This document shows positions 9,281 to 17,884 of a stretch of DNA of 64,000 bases, piece after piece. A model generated the notes under the pieces. It was not told the DNA's origin. It did not search any database and saw only the letters and a program-made list of their open reading frames with translations. The stretch is from contig NZ_SRXT01000001.1 of assembly GCF_004792685.1 (NCBI RefSeq), forward strand, positions 858,998-922,997. Reading direction: 5' to 3'. The position numbers were made by a program, and so were the translations under genes. Each line of letters opens with the position of its first letter. Position 1 is the first letter of the stretch. This DNA comes from Sphingomonas gei (GTDB taxonomy: Bacteria; Pseudomonadota; Alphaproteobacteria; Sphingomonadales; Sphingomonadaceae).

Positions 9281-9470
9281 TGCGCCTGCGCACCCTCGCT
9301 TTGGGCTCGCGCTGGTGGTAAGCGGCGGCAGCGCGCGTGCCGCGCCCGCTGGCGTCCCGGGCCAGTGGTCGCCGGTCGCCACCGGCCCCGCCGATCCCAA
9401 ACACGGCGCCGACCTGACAAGCGCGTCGCCCGAAGTCACTTCCACCCCCGAACATGTGTGGCGCAAATGA
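9280..9470 (+). pseudogene. Small exported-protein ORF with a -1 frame discontinuity
   Basis: ATG at 9280 overlaps the stop of the previous gene (TGATG), and the last codon overlaps the POT start (ATGA at 9467-9470), as for a real operon gene. Read in frame 0 it stops after 13 codons. With a -1 shift at T_TTG_GGC it continues as a signal peptide (MRLRTLALG then LALVVSGGSARA) and a mature peptide of about 42 aa ending STPEHVWRK. The total is 191 nt, one short of 64 codons. Either one G was lost from a GGGG run, or the heptamer TTTGGGC, correctly phased as X_XXY_YYZ, drives programmed frameshifting. I do not recognise the mature peptide. Confidence 0.4.
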
Positions 9471-10822
9471 CCAACCTAGCCGCAACGCGCAGCAGCCGCG
9501 GCGCCCACCCGACAGGGCTCGCTTTTCTCGCTGCGACCGAGCTGGCGGAACGCTTCTCCTACTATGGGATGACGGGGCTTCTGGCGCTCTACCTCGTCAA
9601 GCAATTGCTCCTCCCCGATCACGCCGGGCAAGTACTCGGCCTCGCGACGCTGCGTGACATTTTCGAATTTCGCGGGCCGCTTTCGAACCAGGCTTTCGCC
9701 TCGCTGATCTTCGGCTGGTATAGCGGCCTCGTCTATTTCACGCCGATCCTCGGCGGGCTGCTTGCCGACCGCTGGCTCGGCGCGCGGCGAACCGTGATCC
9801 TCGGCGCCCTGCTGATGAGCGCCGGCCATCTGGCAATGTCGTTCGACACGACCTTCCTCGCCGCGTTGGTGATGCTGATCCTCGGATCGGGCTGCCTCAA
9901 GGGCAATGTCGCGGCGCAGGTCGGCGCGCTCTATCCGCCCGACGCCGAATCGCTGCGCGCCCGGGGCTTCACGCTGTACGCGACCGGAATCAACATCGGC
10001 GCGGTACTCGGCCCGATCGCGACGGGGAGCGTCGCGGCCCTGTACGGATGGCATGCGGGCTTCGCGCTGGCTGCAGCGGTGATGCTGGTCGCGTTCGGAA
10101 TCTATCTCGCCGGGCAGCGCCACTTCCCTGACGCCGGGCCGCGCGCCGGCCGCGTCGCTTTGCCCCCGCTGACCGCAGAGGAGCGGCGCAGGACCTGGGC
10201 GCTGATCGGGCTGATAGCGCTGACCATCCCGGCCAACATCGCATATCCGATGATCTGGAATATCGGCATCGTCTGGATCGACCAGCATGTCGACCTGGTC
10301 TCGCCCCTCGGCGCGGTCCCGGCGAGCTGGTTCAATTCGGTCGAGAGCTTTTCCAGCATCGCGATCGCGGCGCCGCTGGTGGCATTCTGGACTTGGCAGG
10401 CGCGGCGCGGGCGCGAGCCCGGCAGCATCGCCAAGATCGCTATCGGATCGGCGATCGTTGGCGTCGCGGCCTTGCTGTTCGCTTTGGGCTGCCTGGCCGC
10501 AACGGAGGGCCGGGTTTCGGTGCTCTGGGCGCTTGCCGGGTTCGTCGGCATGGGCACGGCGTTCATGTGGTTCTGGCCGATCCTGCTCGCGCTGATCTCC
10601 CAAACTGCACCCGTCAAGGTCAATGCAACATTGATGGGCGGCGCCTATCTGTCGCTTTTCGCGGGCTCGACGCTCATGGGCTGGGTGGGCAGCTTCTATG
10701 ATCGGATGAGCAACACTGCCTTCTGGACGCTCGACGCGGCGATTGCCTTTGGCGGTGCGCTGCTGATCCTGCTCCTCCGCAAGCCGCTGCAGCGCGTGCT
10801 GGATCCGCACCGACCGGCTTAG
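9467..10822 (+). CDS. POT/PTR2-family proton-coupled oligopeptide transporter
   Basis: A 451-aa, 12-14 TM major facilitator protein. The N-terminal family signature is exact: LAERFSYYGMTGLLALYLV, with the proton-coupling ExxER-like region (TELAERFSYYG). A long FGWYSGLVYFTPILGGLLADRWLG follows, also typical of POT. It imports di- and tripeptides with protons across the inner membrane. The start at 9467 overlaps the stop of the small secreted frame. Pairing with peptidase-like genes (the DPP remnant in the same operon, DUF885 in the divergent one) makes uptake of peptides released in the periplasm likely. Confidence 0.92.
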   Translation: MTNLAATRSSRGAHPTGLAFLAATELAERFSYYGMTGLLALYLVKQLLLPDHAGQVLGLATLRDIFEFRGPLSNQAFASLIFGWYSGLVYFTPILGGLLADRWLGARRTVILGALLMSAGHLAMSFDTTFLAALVMLILGSGCLKGNVAAQVGALYPPDAESLRARGFTLYATGINIGAVLGPIATGSVAALYGWHAGFALAAAVMLVAFGIYLAGQRHFPDAGPRAGRVALPPLTAEERRRTWALIGLIALTIPANIAYPMIWNIGIVWIDQHVDLVSPLGAVPASWFNSVESFSSIAIAAPLVAFWTWQARRGREPGSIAKIAIGSAIVGVAALLFALGCLAATEGRVSVLWALAGFVGMGTAFMWFWPILLALISQTAPVKVNATLMGGAYLSLFAGSTLMGWVGSFYDRMSNTAFWTLDAAIAFGGALLILLLRKPLQRVLDPHRPA

Positions 10823-10912
10823 ATCTCATCGTCCGAGTGCGTTGGCTGGCGCGCCGTCATTCGATCTCCCTGCGCGGCGCCAACGCTCGAAAGATCGATA
10901 TGCGGCCCGCCG

Positions 10913-11122
10913 TTATCGGCGGCCGTTTAGCGGACCCTGCCTGGCGATCAGGCGCGCTTCGTCCCGCTCTCTCCACAACTCGCGGTCCGCCGCATCGATC
11001 GCGCGCAGCAGCTCGCCGAAGCACGGCGTCTCGTCCACTGGATAGGCGCGGCTGAATCCTGCGCCGAGCCGATCCAGATCGCGGGCAGTGAGGAGCCCGA
11101 TCGCAATGACCCTGTCTTCCAT
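10913..11122 (-). CDS. Small conserved hypothetical protein, 69 aa
   Basis: The leader AGGAAG seven bases before the ATG at 11122 supports real translation. The sequence starts MEDRVIAIGLLTARDLDRLG and contains a Pro-Val-Asp-Glu segment followed by an acidic/basic amphipathic helix (LLRAIDAADRELWRERDEA). No signal peptide or transmembrane segment. I recall similar tiny proteins in sphingomonads but know no function. It is monocistronic, between the POT gene (convergent) and the GMC operon end; 10823-10912 and 11123-11205 contain nothing else I can identify. Confidence 0.6.
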   Translation of the reverse strand: MEDRVIAIGLLTARDLDRLGAGFSRAYPVDETPCFGELLRAIDAADRELWRERDEARLIARQGPLNGRR

Positions 11123-11205
11123 CTGCGCTTCCTAACCTGGATTAGGTTCAACCCGCGAAGCGCCGAGAAGTGCCCATTTATTTTCGCGCGAAAGCCTCAG
11201 CCGCG

Positions 11206-12882
11206 TCATGCCCTCCGCAGCTGTTTCACGGCGTGATCGGCCGCACGAGCGGTCAACGCCATGAAAGTGAGCGAAGGATTGACGCACGACACCGACGCCA
11301 TTTGCGCACCGTCGGTGACGTACAGGTTTGACGCGCTATGCGCCTGGCTCCAGCCGTTGAGCACCGACTTGGTCGGATCCTTGCCCATCCGAGCGCCACC
11401 CATCTCGTGGATGGCATCGCCCGGTACGTGCTCGTCCTCCGAACTCGTCACGTTGACCAGCCCTGCGGCCTTGAGCATCGCCTCGCCCTGAATTCGGGCG
11501 TCGGCCATCATCTTCAGCTCGTTCTCGCGGAAACGCACGTCGAAGCGCAGCAGCGGCACCCCGAACCGGTCGACCTTGCTCGCATGCAGCGAGACGTGGT
11601 TGTCCTTGTATGGCAGGCATTCGCCGAACGCGCCCATCCCGAACCGCCACGGCCCGTATTTGCGCATGCCGTGCTTCATCGAGGCGCCGAAGCCGACCGG
11701 TGGCGCCGGGTTGCGCCGCGCGCCGCCCTGATAGCCATAGCCGCGCTTGAACCCGACACCCTCGTCGCCGCCGATGTTGCGGAAGCGCGGGATGTAGACC
11801 CCGCCCGGACGCCGGCCGAATTCGATATATTCCTGCATGCCCGGAATTTCGCCGTCGATGCCGACGCGGAAGATGTGATCCATCACGTACTTACCCAGCG
11901 TGCCGCTGGTGTCGAAATGGCTGCGGTCGCTGCCGGGCGCGCGCGAGTTCATCAGAATCTGAGTCGACGCCATCGCCGATGCGCACAGGAAAACCAGATC
12001 GGCGTTGATCACTTGCGCCTGCCCGGTCTTGGCATCGACGAAACGCACGCCTGTCACGCGCTTCTTGGCGGCATCATATTCGAGGTTGGTGACCACCGCG
12101 TCCGATTGCAGCGTCAGCCGTCCGGTTGCCCGCGCCGCCGGCAGCGTCACCGCCTGAGTCGAGAAATAGGCGCCGAAAGAGCAGCCATTGCTGCACTGGT
12201 TGCGGAACTGGCATTTCGTCCGGTTCTGGTCGGGCTTGTCCTCGGTCATGTTCGACAGCCGGGTGTTGATCAGCTTGCGCCCGGGGAACTTGCTTTCGAG
12301 CCGTTCCTTGACCCACTTCTCGGCGACATTCATCGGAATCGGCGGCTGGAATTCGCTGTCGGGCAGATAGGGCAGATTCTCGCGCGAGCCCGACACGCCG
12401 ATATATTTCTCGACGTAGCTATACCAGGGCGCAACGTCGTCATAGCCGATCGGCCATTCGCCATCGATTCCGTCGCGCTTGTTCGCCTCGAAATCCTCGG
12501 GCGCCCAGCGGAAGCTCCAGCGTCCCCAGATCAGCGACTTGCCGCCGACCGCGCCGGGGCGGATCCAATAGAATTTCTCACCCTCGTCGAAGGCATAGGG
12601 GTTCAGCCGGTCGTCATTGTAGAAGCTCTGGTTGCTCGGCGCGACATAGCCGTGCTCGGCAATGAAATAGTCGCTCTTGACCAAAGGCTCGGGCATGATG
12701 TTGCGCGCCGGAACCTCGAAGGCGGGCTTGCCGTCATAGGGATAGCCCTCGCCATGCTCGACCATCCTGCCGCGGTCGAGCATGAGGACGCGCAGTCCCT
12801 TTTCGGTGAGTTCCTTCGCGGCGAAGCCGCCGCTGACGCCCGATCCGATGACGATCGCGTCGAACCTGTTGGTCGAAGCCAT
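11206..12882 (-). CDS. GMC-family FAD oxidoreductase, glucoside 3-dehydrogenase large-subunit type
   Basis: 558 aa. Residues 6-18 (FDAIVIGSGVSGG) form the FAD dinucleotide-binding motif; the C-terminal domain has HEMGGARMGKDPTKSVLNGW and the late GMC block YVTDGAQMASVSCVNPSLTFMALTARAADH. A cysteine cluster (KCQFRNQCSNGCSFGAYFS) matches GMC subunits of gluconate or glucoside dehydrogenases. It lacks its own export signal, as expected if carried through Tat by the small subunit encoded two genes upstream. Family knowledge: such enzymes oxidise C3 of glucosides, or sugars and polyols, passing electrons to cytochrome c. It is the last gene of the leftward operon that includes the small subunit and cytochrome. 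Confidence 0.85.
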   Translation of the reverse strand: MASTNRFDAIVIGSGVSGGFAAKELTEKGLRVLMLDRGRMVEHGEGYPYDGKPAFEVPARNIMPEPLVKSDYFIAEHGYVAPSNQSFYNDDRLNPYAFDEGEKFYWIRPGAVGGKSLIWGRWSFRWAPEDFEANKRDGIDGEWPIGYDDVAPWYSYVEKYIGVSGSRENLPYLPDSEFQPPIPMNVAEKWVKERLESKFPGRKLINTRLSNMTEDKPDQNRTKCQFRNQCSNGCSFGAYFSTQAVTLPAARATGRLTLQSDAVVTNLEYDAAKKRVTGVRFVDAKTGQAQVINADLVFLCASAMASTQILMNSRAPGSDRSHFDTSGTLGKYVMDHIFRVGIDGEIPGMQEYIEFGRRPGGVYIPRFRNIGGDEGVGFKRGYGYQGGARRNPAPPVGFGASMKHGMRKYGPWRFGMGAFGECLPYKDNHVSLHASKVDRFGVPLLRFDVRFRENELKMMADARIQGEAMLKAAGLVNVTSSEDEHVPGDAIHEMGGARMGKDPTKSVLNGWSQAHSASNLYVTDGAQMASVSCVNPSLTFMALTARAADHAVKQLRRA

Positions 12883-12903
12883 GTTCTACTCTCCCAATTC
12901 GGA

Positions 12904-13743
12904 TCAGAAACGCAGCGCGCGCAGCGTCTGGAAGCTGGTGGTGATGTCGGGAAGATAGGGCGCGGGCGCCTGATCGTTCTCGACGTAGAAATGCCGGACG
13001 CCCGCGCCGCCCTTGCGCTTGAAGAGCGAAGCGAAGTCGATCGTCCCCGCGCCCACCGCAGTCATGCTGCGATCGGGACGCATGTCCTTGACGTGATAGG
13101 CATAGAGCCGTGATCCGAGCCGATCGATCAGCGTCGCCGGGTTCTCGCCGGCGAAGGCGGCCCAATAGATGTCAAGTTCGGCCTTGACGAGCGCCGGATC
13201 GGTTTCCTTGAGGAAGCGATCGTAGAGGCTGACACCACCGGGCTTGGTGGTGAACTCGAAATCGTGATTGTGGTATGCGAAGCCGAGCCCGGCTTTCTTC
13301 AGATCCGCGGCGAAGCGGTTGAAGTTCGGCAGAGCCGCCGCCCAGCCCGCCTCGGTACGGTGCTCGTCGGTCATGTACGGCAGCACGATGGTATCGGCGC
13401 CGAGCGTCTTGGCCATCGTCACCGATTGCTCGAACTTCCCGAGCAGCGCGTCATAGCTGATATGCACCGACGGCGATGTCAGCCCGAGCCGGTCCGTCGT
13501 CTTGCGCAGCATGGCGTGGTCCATCGCGTCATAGCCGCCGCCGCCATATTCGACTTCGCGATAGCCGATCCGCGCGATCTGCTCGAGCGTTCCCACCGGA
13601 TCCTTCGCGAAGAGGTCGCGCACCGTATAAAGCTGGATTCCGACCTTGTTGAGCTGCGCCGCCGACGCCGCTTTGAGATCGATGAGCGAAAGCGCGGCGA
13701 TGCCGCCGGCACCCGCGAGCACATTTCTGCGGCTGATCATCAT
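12904..13743 (-). CDS. Sugar phosphate isomerase/epimerase-like TIM-barrel protein, Tat-exported
   Basis: 279 aa. The Tat signal MMISRRNVLAGAGGIAAL precedes an AP-endonuclease-2-type TIM barrel. Metal-ligand regions are visible: GYREVEYGGGG (Glu), AYHNHDFEF (His-x-His), KAELDIYWAAFAGEN (Glu/Asp) and YAYHVKDMRPD (His). The family isomerises sugars or cleaves 3-keto-glycosides, and its export places the reaction in the periplasm beside the GMC dehydrogenase. The start overlaps the stop of the small-subunit gene (13740). Processing of a 3-keto sugar produced by that enzyme is the best guess, not demonstrated. Confidence 0.83.
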   Translation of the reverse strand: MMISRRNVLAGAGGIAALSLIDLKAASAAQLNKVGIQLYTVRDLFAKDPVGTLEQIARIGYREVEYGGGGYDAMDHAMLRKTTDRLGLTSPSVHISYDALLGKFEQSVTMAKTLGADTIVLPYMTDEHRTEAGWAAALPNFNRFAADLKKAGLGFAYHNHDFEFTTKPGGVSLYDRFLKETDPALVKAELDIYWAAFAGENPATLIDRLGSRLYAYHVKDMRPDRSMTAVGAGTIDFASLFKRKGGAGVRHFYVENDQAPAPYLPDITTSFQTLRALRF

Positions 13744-14300
13744 GCGCTGTACACCTTGTTGACCTGGGAATAGGGGAATTGGCCATTATACTCGCCCGGC
13801 ACCGGCAGATATTCGCGCTCCTGCGTGATGCCGATCTCGGAGGTGTAGTAGCCGGTAATCACGAGCTGGCGGAACGCCTCGAAGAACTTGCCCCCCGACG
13901 GCAATTGGTCGTTCATCGCCAAGGTCAGCAACGCATCCTGCTGCACCGGGGTCGCCTGCGCCGCCGCGAGCTTATAGTCCTGCTGGCTGCGCGCTTCGAT
14001 CGCTGCGAGACCGGCGAGGATCGGCACCCGATCCTCGGGCATCGACCAATCGGCGAGCAATTTCTCGATATAGGCCGGCACGCCCGCGGCGATCGCGCCG
14101 GGCGTATCGGTCGTCGGGATGACGCGTTCGCTGAGCGCCGACACCAACGCCCGCTGTGCCGTGGTGAACACCGCCGCGCTCGGCGGGCCGTCGCTGATTA
14201 CGGGTATCTTCGATGCCTGTGCGGCGCGCGCGATCGGCGCGAACAGCCCAGCGCCGAACATGCCGACGACGCCGGCCAGCGCAGTTCTCCGATCAATCAC
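13740..14300 (-). CDS. Gluconate 2-dehydrogenase subunit 3 family protein (Tat carrier subunit)
   Basis: 186 aa. Signal MIDRRTALAGVVGMFGAGLFA is twin-arginine. The mature domain is typical of Gluconate_2-dh3: RALVSALSERVIPTTDTPGA followed by AGVPAYIEKLLADW and a C-terminal YYTSEIGITQEREYLPVPGEY. In characterised membrane sugar dehydrogenases this small subunit chaperones the FAD subunit through the Tat pore and remains bound. The GTG start at 14300 overlaps a short 27-codon frame upstream. Together with the GMC subunit and cytochrome c it would complete a three-component dehydrogenase. Confidence 0.88.
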   Translation of the reverse strand: MIDRRTALAGVVGMFGAGLFAPIARAAQASKIPVISDGPPSAAVFTTAQRALVSALSERVIPTTDTPGAIAAGVPAYIEKLLADWSMPEDRVPILAGLAAIEARSQQDYKLAAAQATPVQQDALLTLAMNDQLPSGGKFFEAFRQLVITGYYTSEIGITQEREYLPVPGEYNGQFPYSQVNKVYSA

Positions 14301-14376
14301 TTGCCTTCTCCCCCAGAGAGATTGCCGCCGCGCTCGGCGGACGAACCCAGATATTACCCATGCGGATGTCGCGCAT
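14293..14376 (-). pseudogene. 27-codon frame resembling the C-terminal tail of a DUF1080 (3-keto-disaccharide hydrolase) protein
   Basis: ATG at 14376 has GAGGAAC upstream and the frame ends overlapping the GTG of the small-subunit gene. Its first residues, MRDIRMGNIWVRPPS, resemble the last beta strand of DUF1080 domains, which commonly end in phrases like FRNIWVRPL. Genes for that hydrolase often accompany GMC 3-dehydrogenase clusters. It may be all that remains of a deleted hydrolase gene, or a short coupling frame with chance similarity. Confidence 0.35.
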
Positions 14377-14387
14377 CCCCGTTCCTC

Positions 14388-15296
14388 TCACTGGTCAATC
14401 TGCCGATAGGCGGCGATCAGGCGGTCCTCGCCCGCGCGGCCCTCGATCGAATTGCCATGTTCCATGCCGATGACGCCGGGATAATGCCGCGAACGGAGCC
14501 ATTTGACGATATTGGAATAGTTGATCTCGCCGGTCCCGGGCTCGTTGCGGCCCGGATTGTCGCCGAACTGGATATAGCCGATTTCGCTCCAGCACATCTC
14601 CAGCGCAGGGATCAGATTCCCCGACTGGATCTGCTCGTGATAAAGATCTGCGAGGATCTTGACCGCAGAGCTGTTCACGCCCCGCGCGACGGCAAAACCC
14701 TGCGCGATCGACTGCATATACACGCCGGGATGGTTGGTCCGCGTGTTGAGTGGCTCCATCACCATCGTGATCCCGTGCGGCGCGACGATGTCGCCGGCGC
14801 GGCGCATCACGTCGATCACCCGCGCGGTCTGGATGTCGACCGGTACCTTGGGGTCCATGAACCCAGTGACCACGGTCATCCACTTGGCGTCGAGCCGCTT
14901 GGCGATTTCGATCGAACTGCGGACGTCTGCGAGGAAAGCCTCACGCTCGGCCCCGTCATTGGCGCCGAGCAACGGCCGCGACTGGGCCCATTTGGGCATG
15001 CTCGCCACGAACACGCCCATCGTCATGCTGCGGTCGCGCAGCGCCTTGGCCATCCGCTTCTGTTCGGCGACCGGACGGCTGGGCGCTTCGTTATCTTCCC
15101 ACGCAGTGAAGCCCTGATCCGCCGCGAAGGCGATCTGCTCGATCAGCCCGCCGCGGCTGGCAAAGCTGCCCTCGTGCGGCGCGAAACCTAGCGAGAAGCG
15201 GGCAGCATTCGAGCCCCCGTTTTGCGCGCCTGCCACGACCGGCGCTAGCGCAGACGCGGCGCCCGCAGCGAGCAAAGTCCGGCGCGATACCCTCAT
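14388..15296 (-). CDS. Hydroxypyruvate isomerase-like TIM-barrel protein, Tat-exported
   Basis: 302 aa with signal RVSRRTLLAAGAASALAPVVAGA (twin arginine). The barrel contains VVTGFMDPKVPVDIQ, VMEPLNTRTNHPGVYMQ (Glu/His metal ligands), KILADLYHEQIQSGNLI (Asp, His) and VIGMEHGNSIEGRAG (Glu), the pattern of Hyi/sugar isomerase family enzymes. It is the second exported TIM-barrel gene of the cluster and is not closely similar to the one at 12.9-13.7 kb. It lies 13 bases downstream of the cytochrome c gene. A periplasmic isomerisation or C-O/C-C cleavage of an oxidised sugar is plausible. Confidence 0.83.
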   Translation of the reverse strand: MRVSRRTLLAAGAASALAPVVAGAQNGGSNAARFSLGFAPHEGSFASRGGLIEQIAFAADQGFTAWEDNEAPSRPVAEQKRMAKALRDRSMTMGVFVASMPKWAQSRPLLGANDGAEREAFLADVRSSIEIAKRLDAKWMTVVTGFMDPKVPVDIQTARVIDVMRRAGDIVAPHGITMVMEPLNTRTNHPGVYMQSIAQGFAVARGVNSSAVKILADLYHEQIQSGNLIPALEMCWSEIGYIQFGDNPGRNEPGTGEINYSNIVKWLRSRHYPGVIGMEHGNSIEGRAGEDRLIAAYRQIDQ

Positions 15297-15309
15297 GCGC
15301 TGACCACGC

Positions 15310-15672
15310 TCACTGCGCGCCCTTGAGATAGGCGATGATCGCCGCGCGCTTGGCCGGATCGGCCATGCCGATCGGCATGCGGGTGCCGGGCACCTTCTTG
15401 GTCGGCGCGGCGATGAACTGGTCGAGCGTCGCCGGATCCCAGCGCAGCTTAGAAGCCTTGAGCGCGGCAGAGTAATTGAACCCCGGCAACGAGGCCGCCG
15501 GACGCCCGACGACGCCGTTGAGATTGGGCCCGACGCCGCTCTTGGCGCCCTTCTGGACGGTATGGCAGGCCTTGCATGCGGCGAAGGCCGGCGGTGGCGC
15601 GGTCTGCGCGGCGGTAGGCGCTGTGGTGACGATAAAAGCCGTCGCCGCTCCCAGGCACATGAGAAGCTTCAC
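15310..15672 (-). CDS. Class I c-type cytochrome, periplasmic
   Basis: 120 aa. The signal peptide is followed by one haem site CKACH (Cys33, Cys36, His37) and the distal Met in PGTRMPIGM (about Met99), with GVGPNLNGVVGR and the C-terminal helix AIIAYLKGAQ of cytochrome c2-like proteins. The GTG start at 15672 overlaps the stop of the Gfo/Idh/MocA gene; ATG 15660 is an alternative. The place in the operon suggests that it takes electrons from the GMC dehydrogenase and feeds the respiratory chain. Confidence 0.9.
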   Translation of the reverse strand: MKLLMCLGAATAFIVTTAPTAAQTAPPPAFAACKACHTVQKGAKSGVGPNLNGVVGRPAASLPGFNYSAALKASKLRWDPATLDQFIAAPTKKVPGTRMPIGMADPAKRAAIIAYLKGAQ

Positions 15673-16817
15673 TCTGTTTCTCCCGAATCAACCAAGGTCC
15701 ATTTCTGGTCCAACGCCGCATTCGCTATCACCGCTTCGATGAACCGCATCGTACGCAATCCATCGGTTACGCACGGATACCAGCCATTGCCCTCGCCGCG
15801 AATCGCCGCCGCGAGGCTGCGATAAAGATTCGCGAAGGCCTCAATATAGCCCTCCGGATGTCCCGAAGGGGTTCGAAGCAACGCGGTCGTCGAATCTTGC
15901 AATCCTGGCCCGCCGGCGCGGACGATCTCGGCCGGGCGATCGAGCCAGCGCAGGATCAGCGTATTCGGCTCCATCTGCGCCCATTCGAGCCCACCGCGCT
16001 CACCGTGGATGCGAAGCCTGAGCCCGTTCTCCTCGCCCGCCGCGACCTGGCTGGCCTTGAGCACGCCGCGCGCGCCGCCAGACAGGCGGAGCAAGGCGCT
16101 GACATCGTCGTCGAGCCGCCGCCCCGCGACATGCGTCGTGAGCTCCGCCGATACCGCCTCGACGCGCAGGCCGGAGACATGCTCGGCCAGTTGAAACGCG
16201 TGCGTGCCGATGTCGCCGAGGCACCCGCCGAGCCCGGCCCGCGCCGGATCGGTGCGCCATTCGGCCTGCTTGTTACCTTCGCTATCGATCGGCAGGCTGA
16301 GCCACCCCTGGAGATACTCGACCTGCACCAGCCGGATCGCCCCGAAATCGCCGTGCGCGACCCTTGCGCGCCCCTCTTCGACCAGCGGATAGCCACTATA
16401 GGTGAAAGCGAGCGCGAATAGCCGTCGGCTGGCTTTGGCGGCCGCGGCGATGGCTTCGGCTTCCACAACGCTCATCGCCATCGGCTTTTCGCAGAAGACG
16501 TGGAAACCGGCATTGAGCGCCGCAATCGCCATCGGCGCGTGCAAATGGTTGGGCGTGACGATCGCCACTGCATCGATGCGCTGGTCTTCCGGCAATGCGG
16601 CTTCGCCGGCAGTCATCGCCTGGAGCGAAGCATATACCCGCTGCGGCGCCAGCCCGAGCGCTTCGCCGGTCCGCGTGTTGCGCCCTTCGTCGGTGCTGAA
16701 CGCCCCAGCTACCAGCCGCCAATCGCCATCCAGCGCCGCCGCCATGCGGTGGACCGCGCCGATGAACGCGCCTTCGCCGCCGCCCACCATTCCCAGCCGA
16801 AGTGCCTGTCGAGACAT
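15669..16817 (-). CDS. Gfo/Idh/MocA family oxidoreductase
   Basis: 382 aa; ATG 16817, six bases after the preceding gene's stop, is chosen because [20 protein letters not shown] begins the Rossmann fold (GxGxxG variant GGGEGAF). Motifs: [16 protein letters not shown] and FCEKPMAMS (the EKP Lys), then the C-terminal beta-sheet domain with [17 protein letters not shown]. No signal, so cytoplasmic. Family members oxidise or reduce sugars at C3 or inositol with NAD(P). It probably reduces a 3-keto sugar after import, or oxidises another position. Confidence 0.88.
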   Translation of the reverse strand: MSRQALRLGMVGGGEGAFIGAVHRMAAALDGDWRLVAGAFSTDEGRNTRTGEALGLAPQRVYASLQAMTAGEAALPEDQRIDAVAIVTPNHLHAPMAIAALNAGFHVFCEKPMAMSVVEAEAIAAAAKASRRLFALAFTYSGYPLVEEGRARVAHGDFGAIRLVQVEYLQGWLSLPIDSEGNKQAEWRTDPARAGLGGCLGDIGTHAFQLAEHVSGLRVEAVSAELTTHVAGRRLDDDVSALLRLSGGARGVLKASQVAAGEENGLRLRIHGERGGLEWAQMEPNTLILRWLDRPAEIVRAGGPGLQDSTTALLRTPSGHPEGYIEAFANLYRSLAAAIRGEGNGWYPCVTDGLRTMRFIEAVIANAALDQKWTLVDSGETE

Positions 16818-16822
16818 GCGAC

Positions 16823-17884
16823 TCAATCCTGCCGCGAAAGCCCGAGCAGCGAACGGATCGCCGCCTGGTCGACTCCGCTCGCGGCGAAATCGTCGAACGC
16901 ACGCTCGGTGCGCCGGATGATGTGGTCGCGGATGAAGGGGGCACCTTCGCGCGCGCCGTCCTCCGAATTCTTCAGCGCGCACTCCCATTCGAGCACGGCC
17001 CACCCCGCATAGCCATATTGTGCCATCTTACTGAAGATGGCGGAGAAATCCACCTGCCCGTCGCCCAGCGAACGGAACCGCCCAGCGCGATCGACCCAGC
17101 TCTCATAGCCGCCATAGACCCCGGACCGCCCGGTCGGGTTGAACTCGGCATCCTTGACGTGGAAGCACGAGATCCGGTCGTGATAGCGATCGATGAAGTC
17201 GAGATAGTCGAGCTGCTGCAGCACATAATGCGACGGATCGAACAGGATCCGCGCCCGCGGATGATTGTCCACCGCCGCCAGGAATCGCTCCCATGTCGCG
17301 CCGTCGTGGATATCCTCGCCCGGATGGATTTCAAAGGCGCAGTCGACCCCGGCTTCCTCGAACACGTCGAGGATCGGCACCCAGCGCCGCGCGAGTTCGG
17401 CGAATGCCTCCTCGACCAGCCCCGCCGGCCGCTGCGGCCACGGATAGACATAAGGCCAGGCCAGCGCGCCGGAAAAGGTCGCATGCGCCGACAGCCCCAG
17501 CCGGGAGCTCGCCCGCGCGGCGAGCTTGACCTGCTCGACTGCCCAGGCCTGGCGCTCCGCAGGCTTGCCGTGCACTTCCGCCGGGGCGAATCCGTCGAAC
17601 AGCGTATCGTAGGCCGGATGCACCGCGACCAGCTGGCCCTGGAGATGCGTCGAAAGCTCGGTCGGCTCGATGCCGTGCTTGGCAAGCGCACCCTTGAGAT
17701 CGTCGCAATAATCCTGGCTCTCAGCGGCCACCGACAAATCGATTAGCCGCGGATCGCACGGGATCTGGACACCGACATAGCCAAGCCCCGCCGCCCACCG
17801 GGCTAGGTTCTCGAGCGTGTCGAACGGCGCCGCGTCGCCCATGAACTGCGCGAGGAAGATCCCCGGCCCCTTCATCGCATTCAT
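16823..17884 (-). CDS. Cytoplasmic sugar phosphate isomerase/epimerase-like TIM-barrel protein
   Basis: 353 aa without a signal peptide. The metal ligands are well preserved: DCAFEIHPGEDIHD (Glu, His), ILFDPSHYVLQQLDY (Asp, His), ISCFHVKDAEFNPTG (His) and AGWAVLEWECAL (Glu). It is the third such barrel in the operon and the only one in the cytoplasm, immediately downstream of the transporter gene (4-base ATGA overlap). It probably isomerises the imported keto-sugar together with the Gfo/Idh/MocA enzyme. The exact substrate is unknown. Confidence 0.85.
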   Translation of the reverse strand: MNAMKGPGIFLAQFMGDAAPFDTLENLARWAAGLGYVGVQIPCDPRLIDLSVAAESQDYCDDLKGALAKHGIEPTELSTHLQGQLVAVHPAYDTLFDGFAPAEVHGKPAERQAWAVEQVKLAARASSRLGLSAHATFSGALAWPYVYPWPQRPAGLVEEAFAELARRWVPILDVFEEAGVDCAFEIHPGEDIHDGATWERFLAAVDNHPRARILFDPSHYVLQQLDYLDFIDRYHDRISCFHVKDAEFNPTGRSGVYGGYESWVDRAGRFRSLGDGQVDFSAIFSKMAQYGYAGWAVLEWECALKNSEDGAREGAPFIRDHIIRRTERAFDDFAASGVDQAAIRSLLGLSRQD

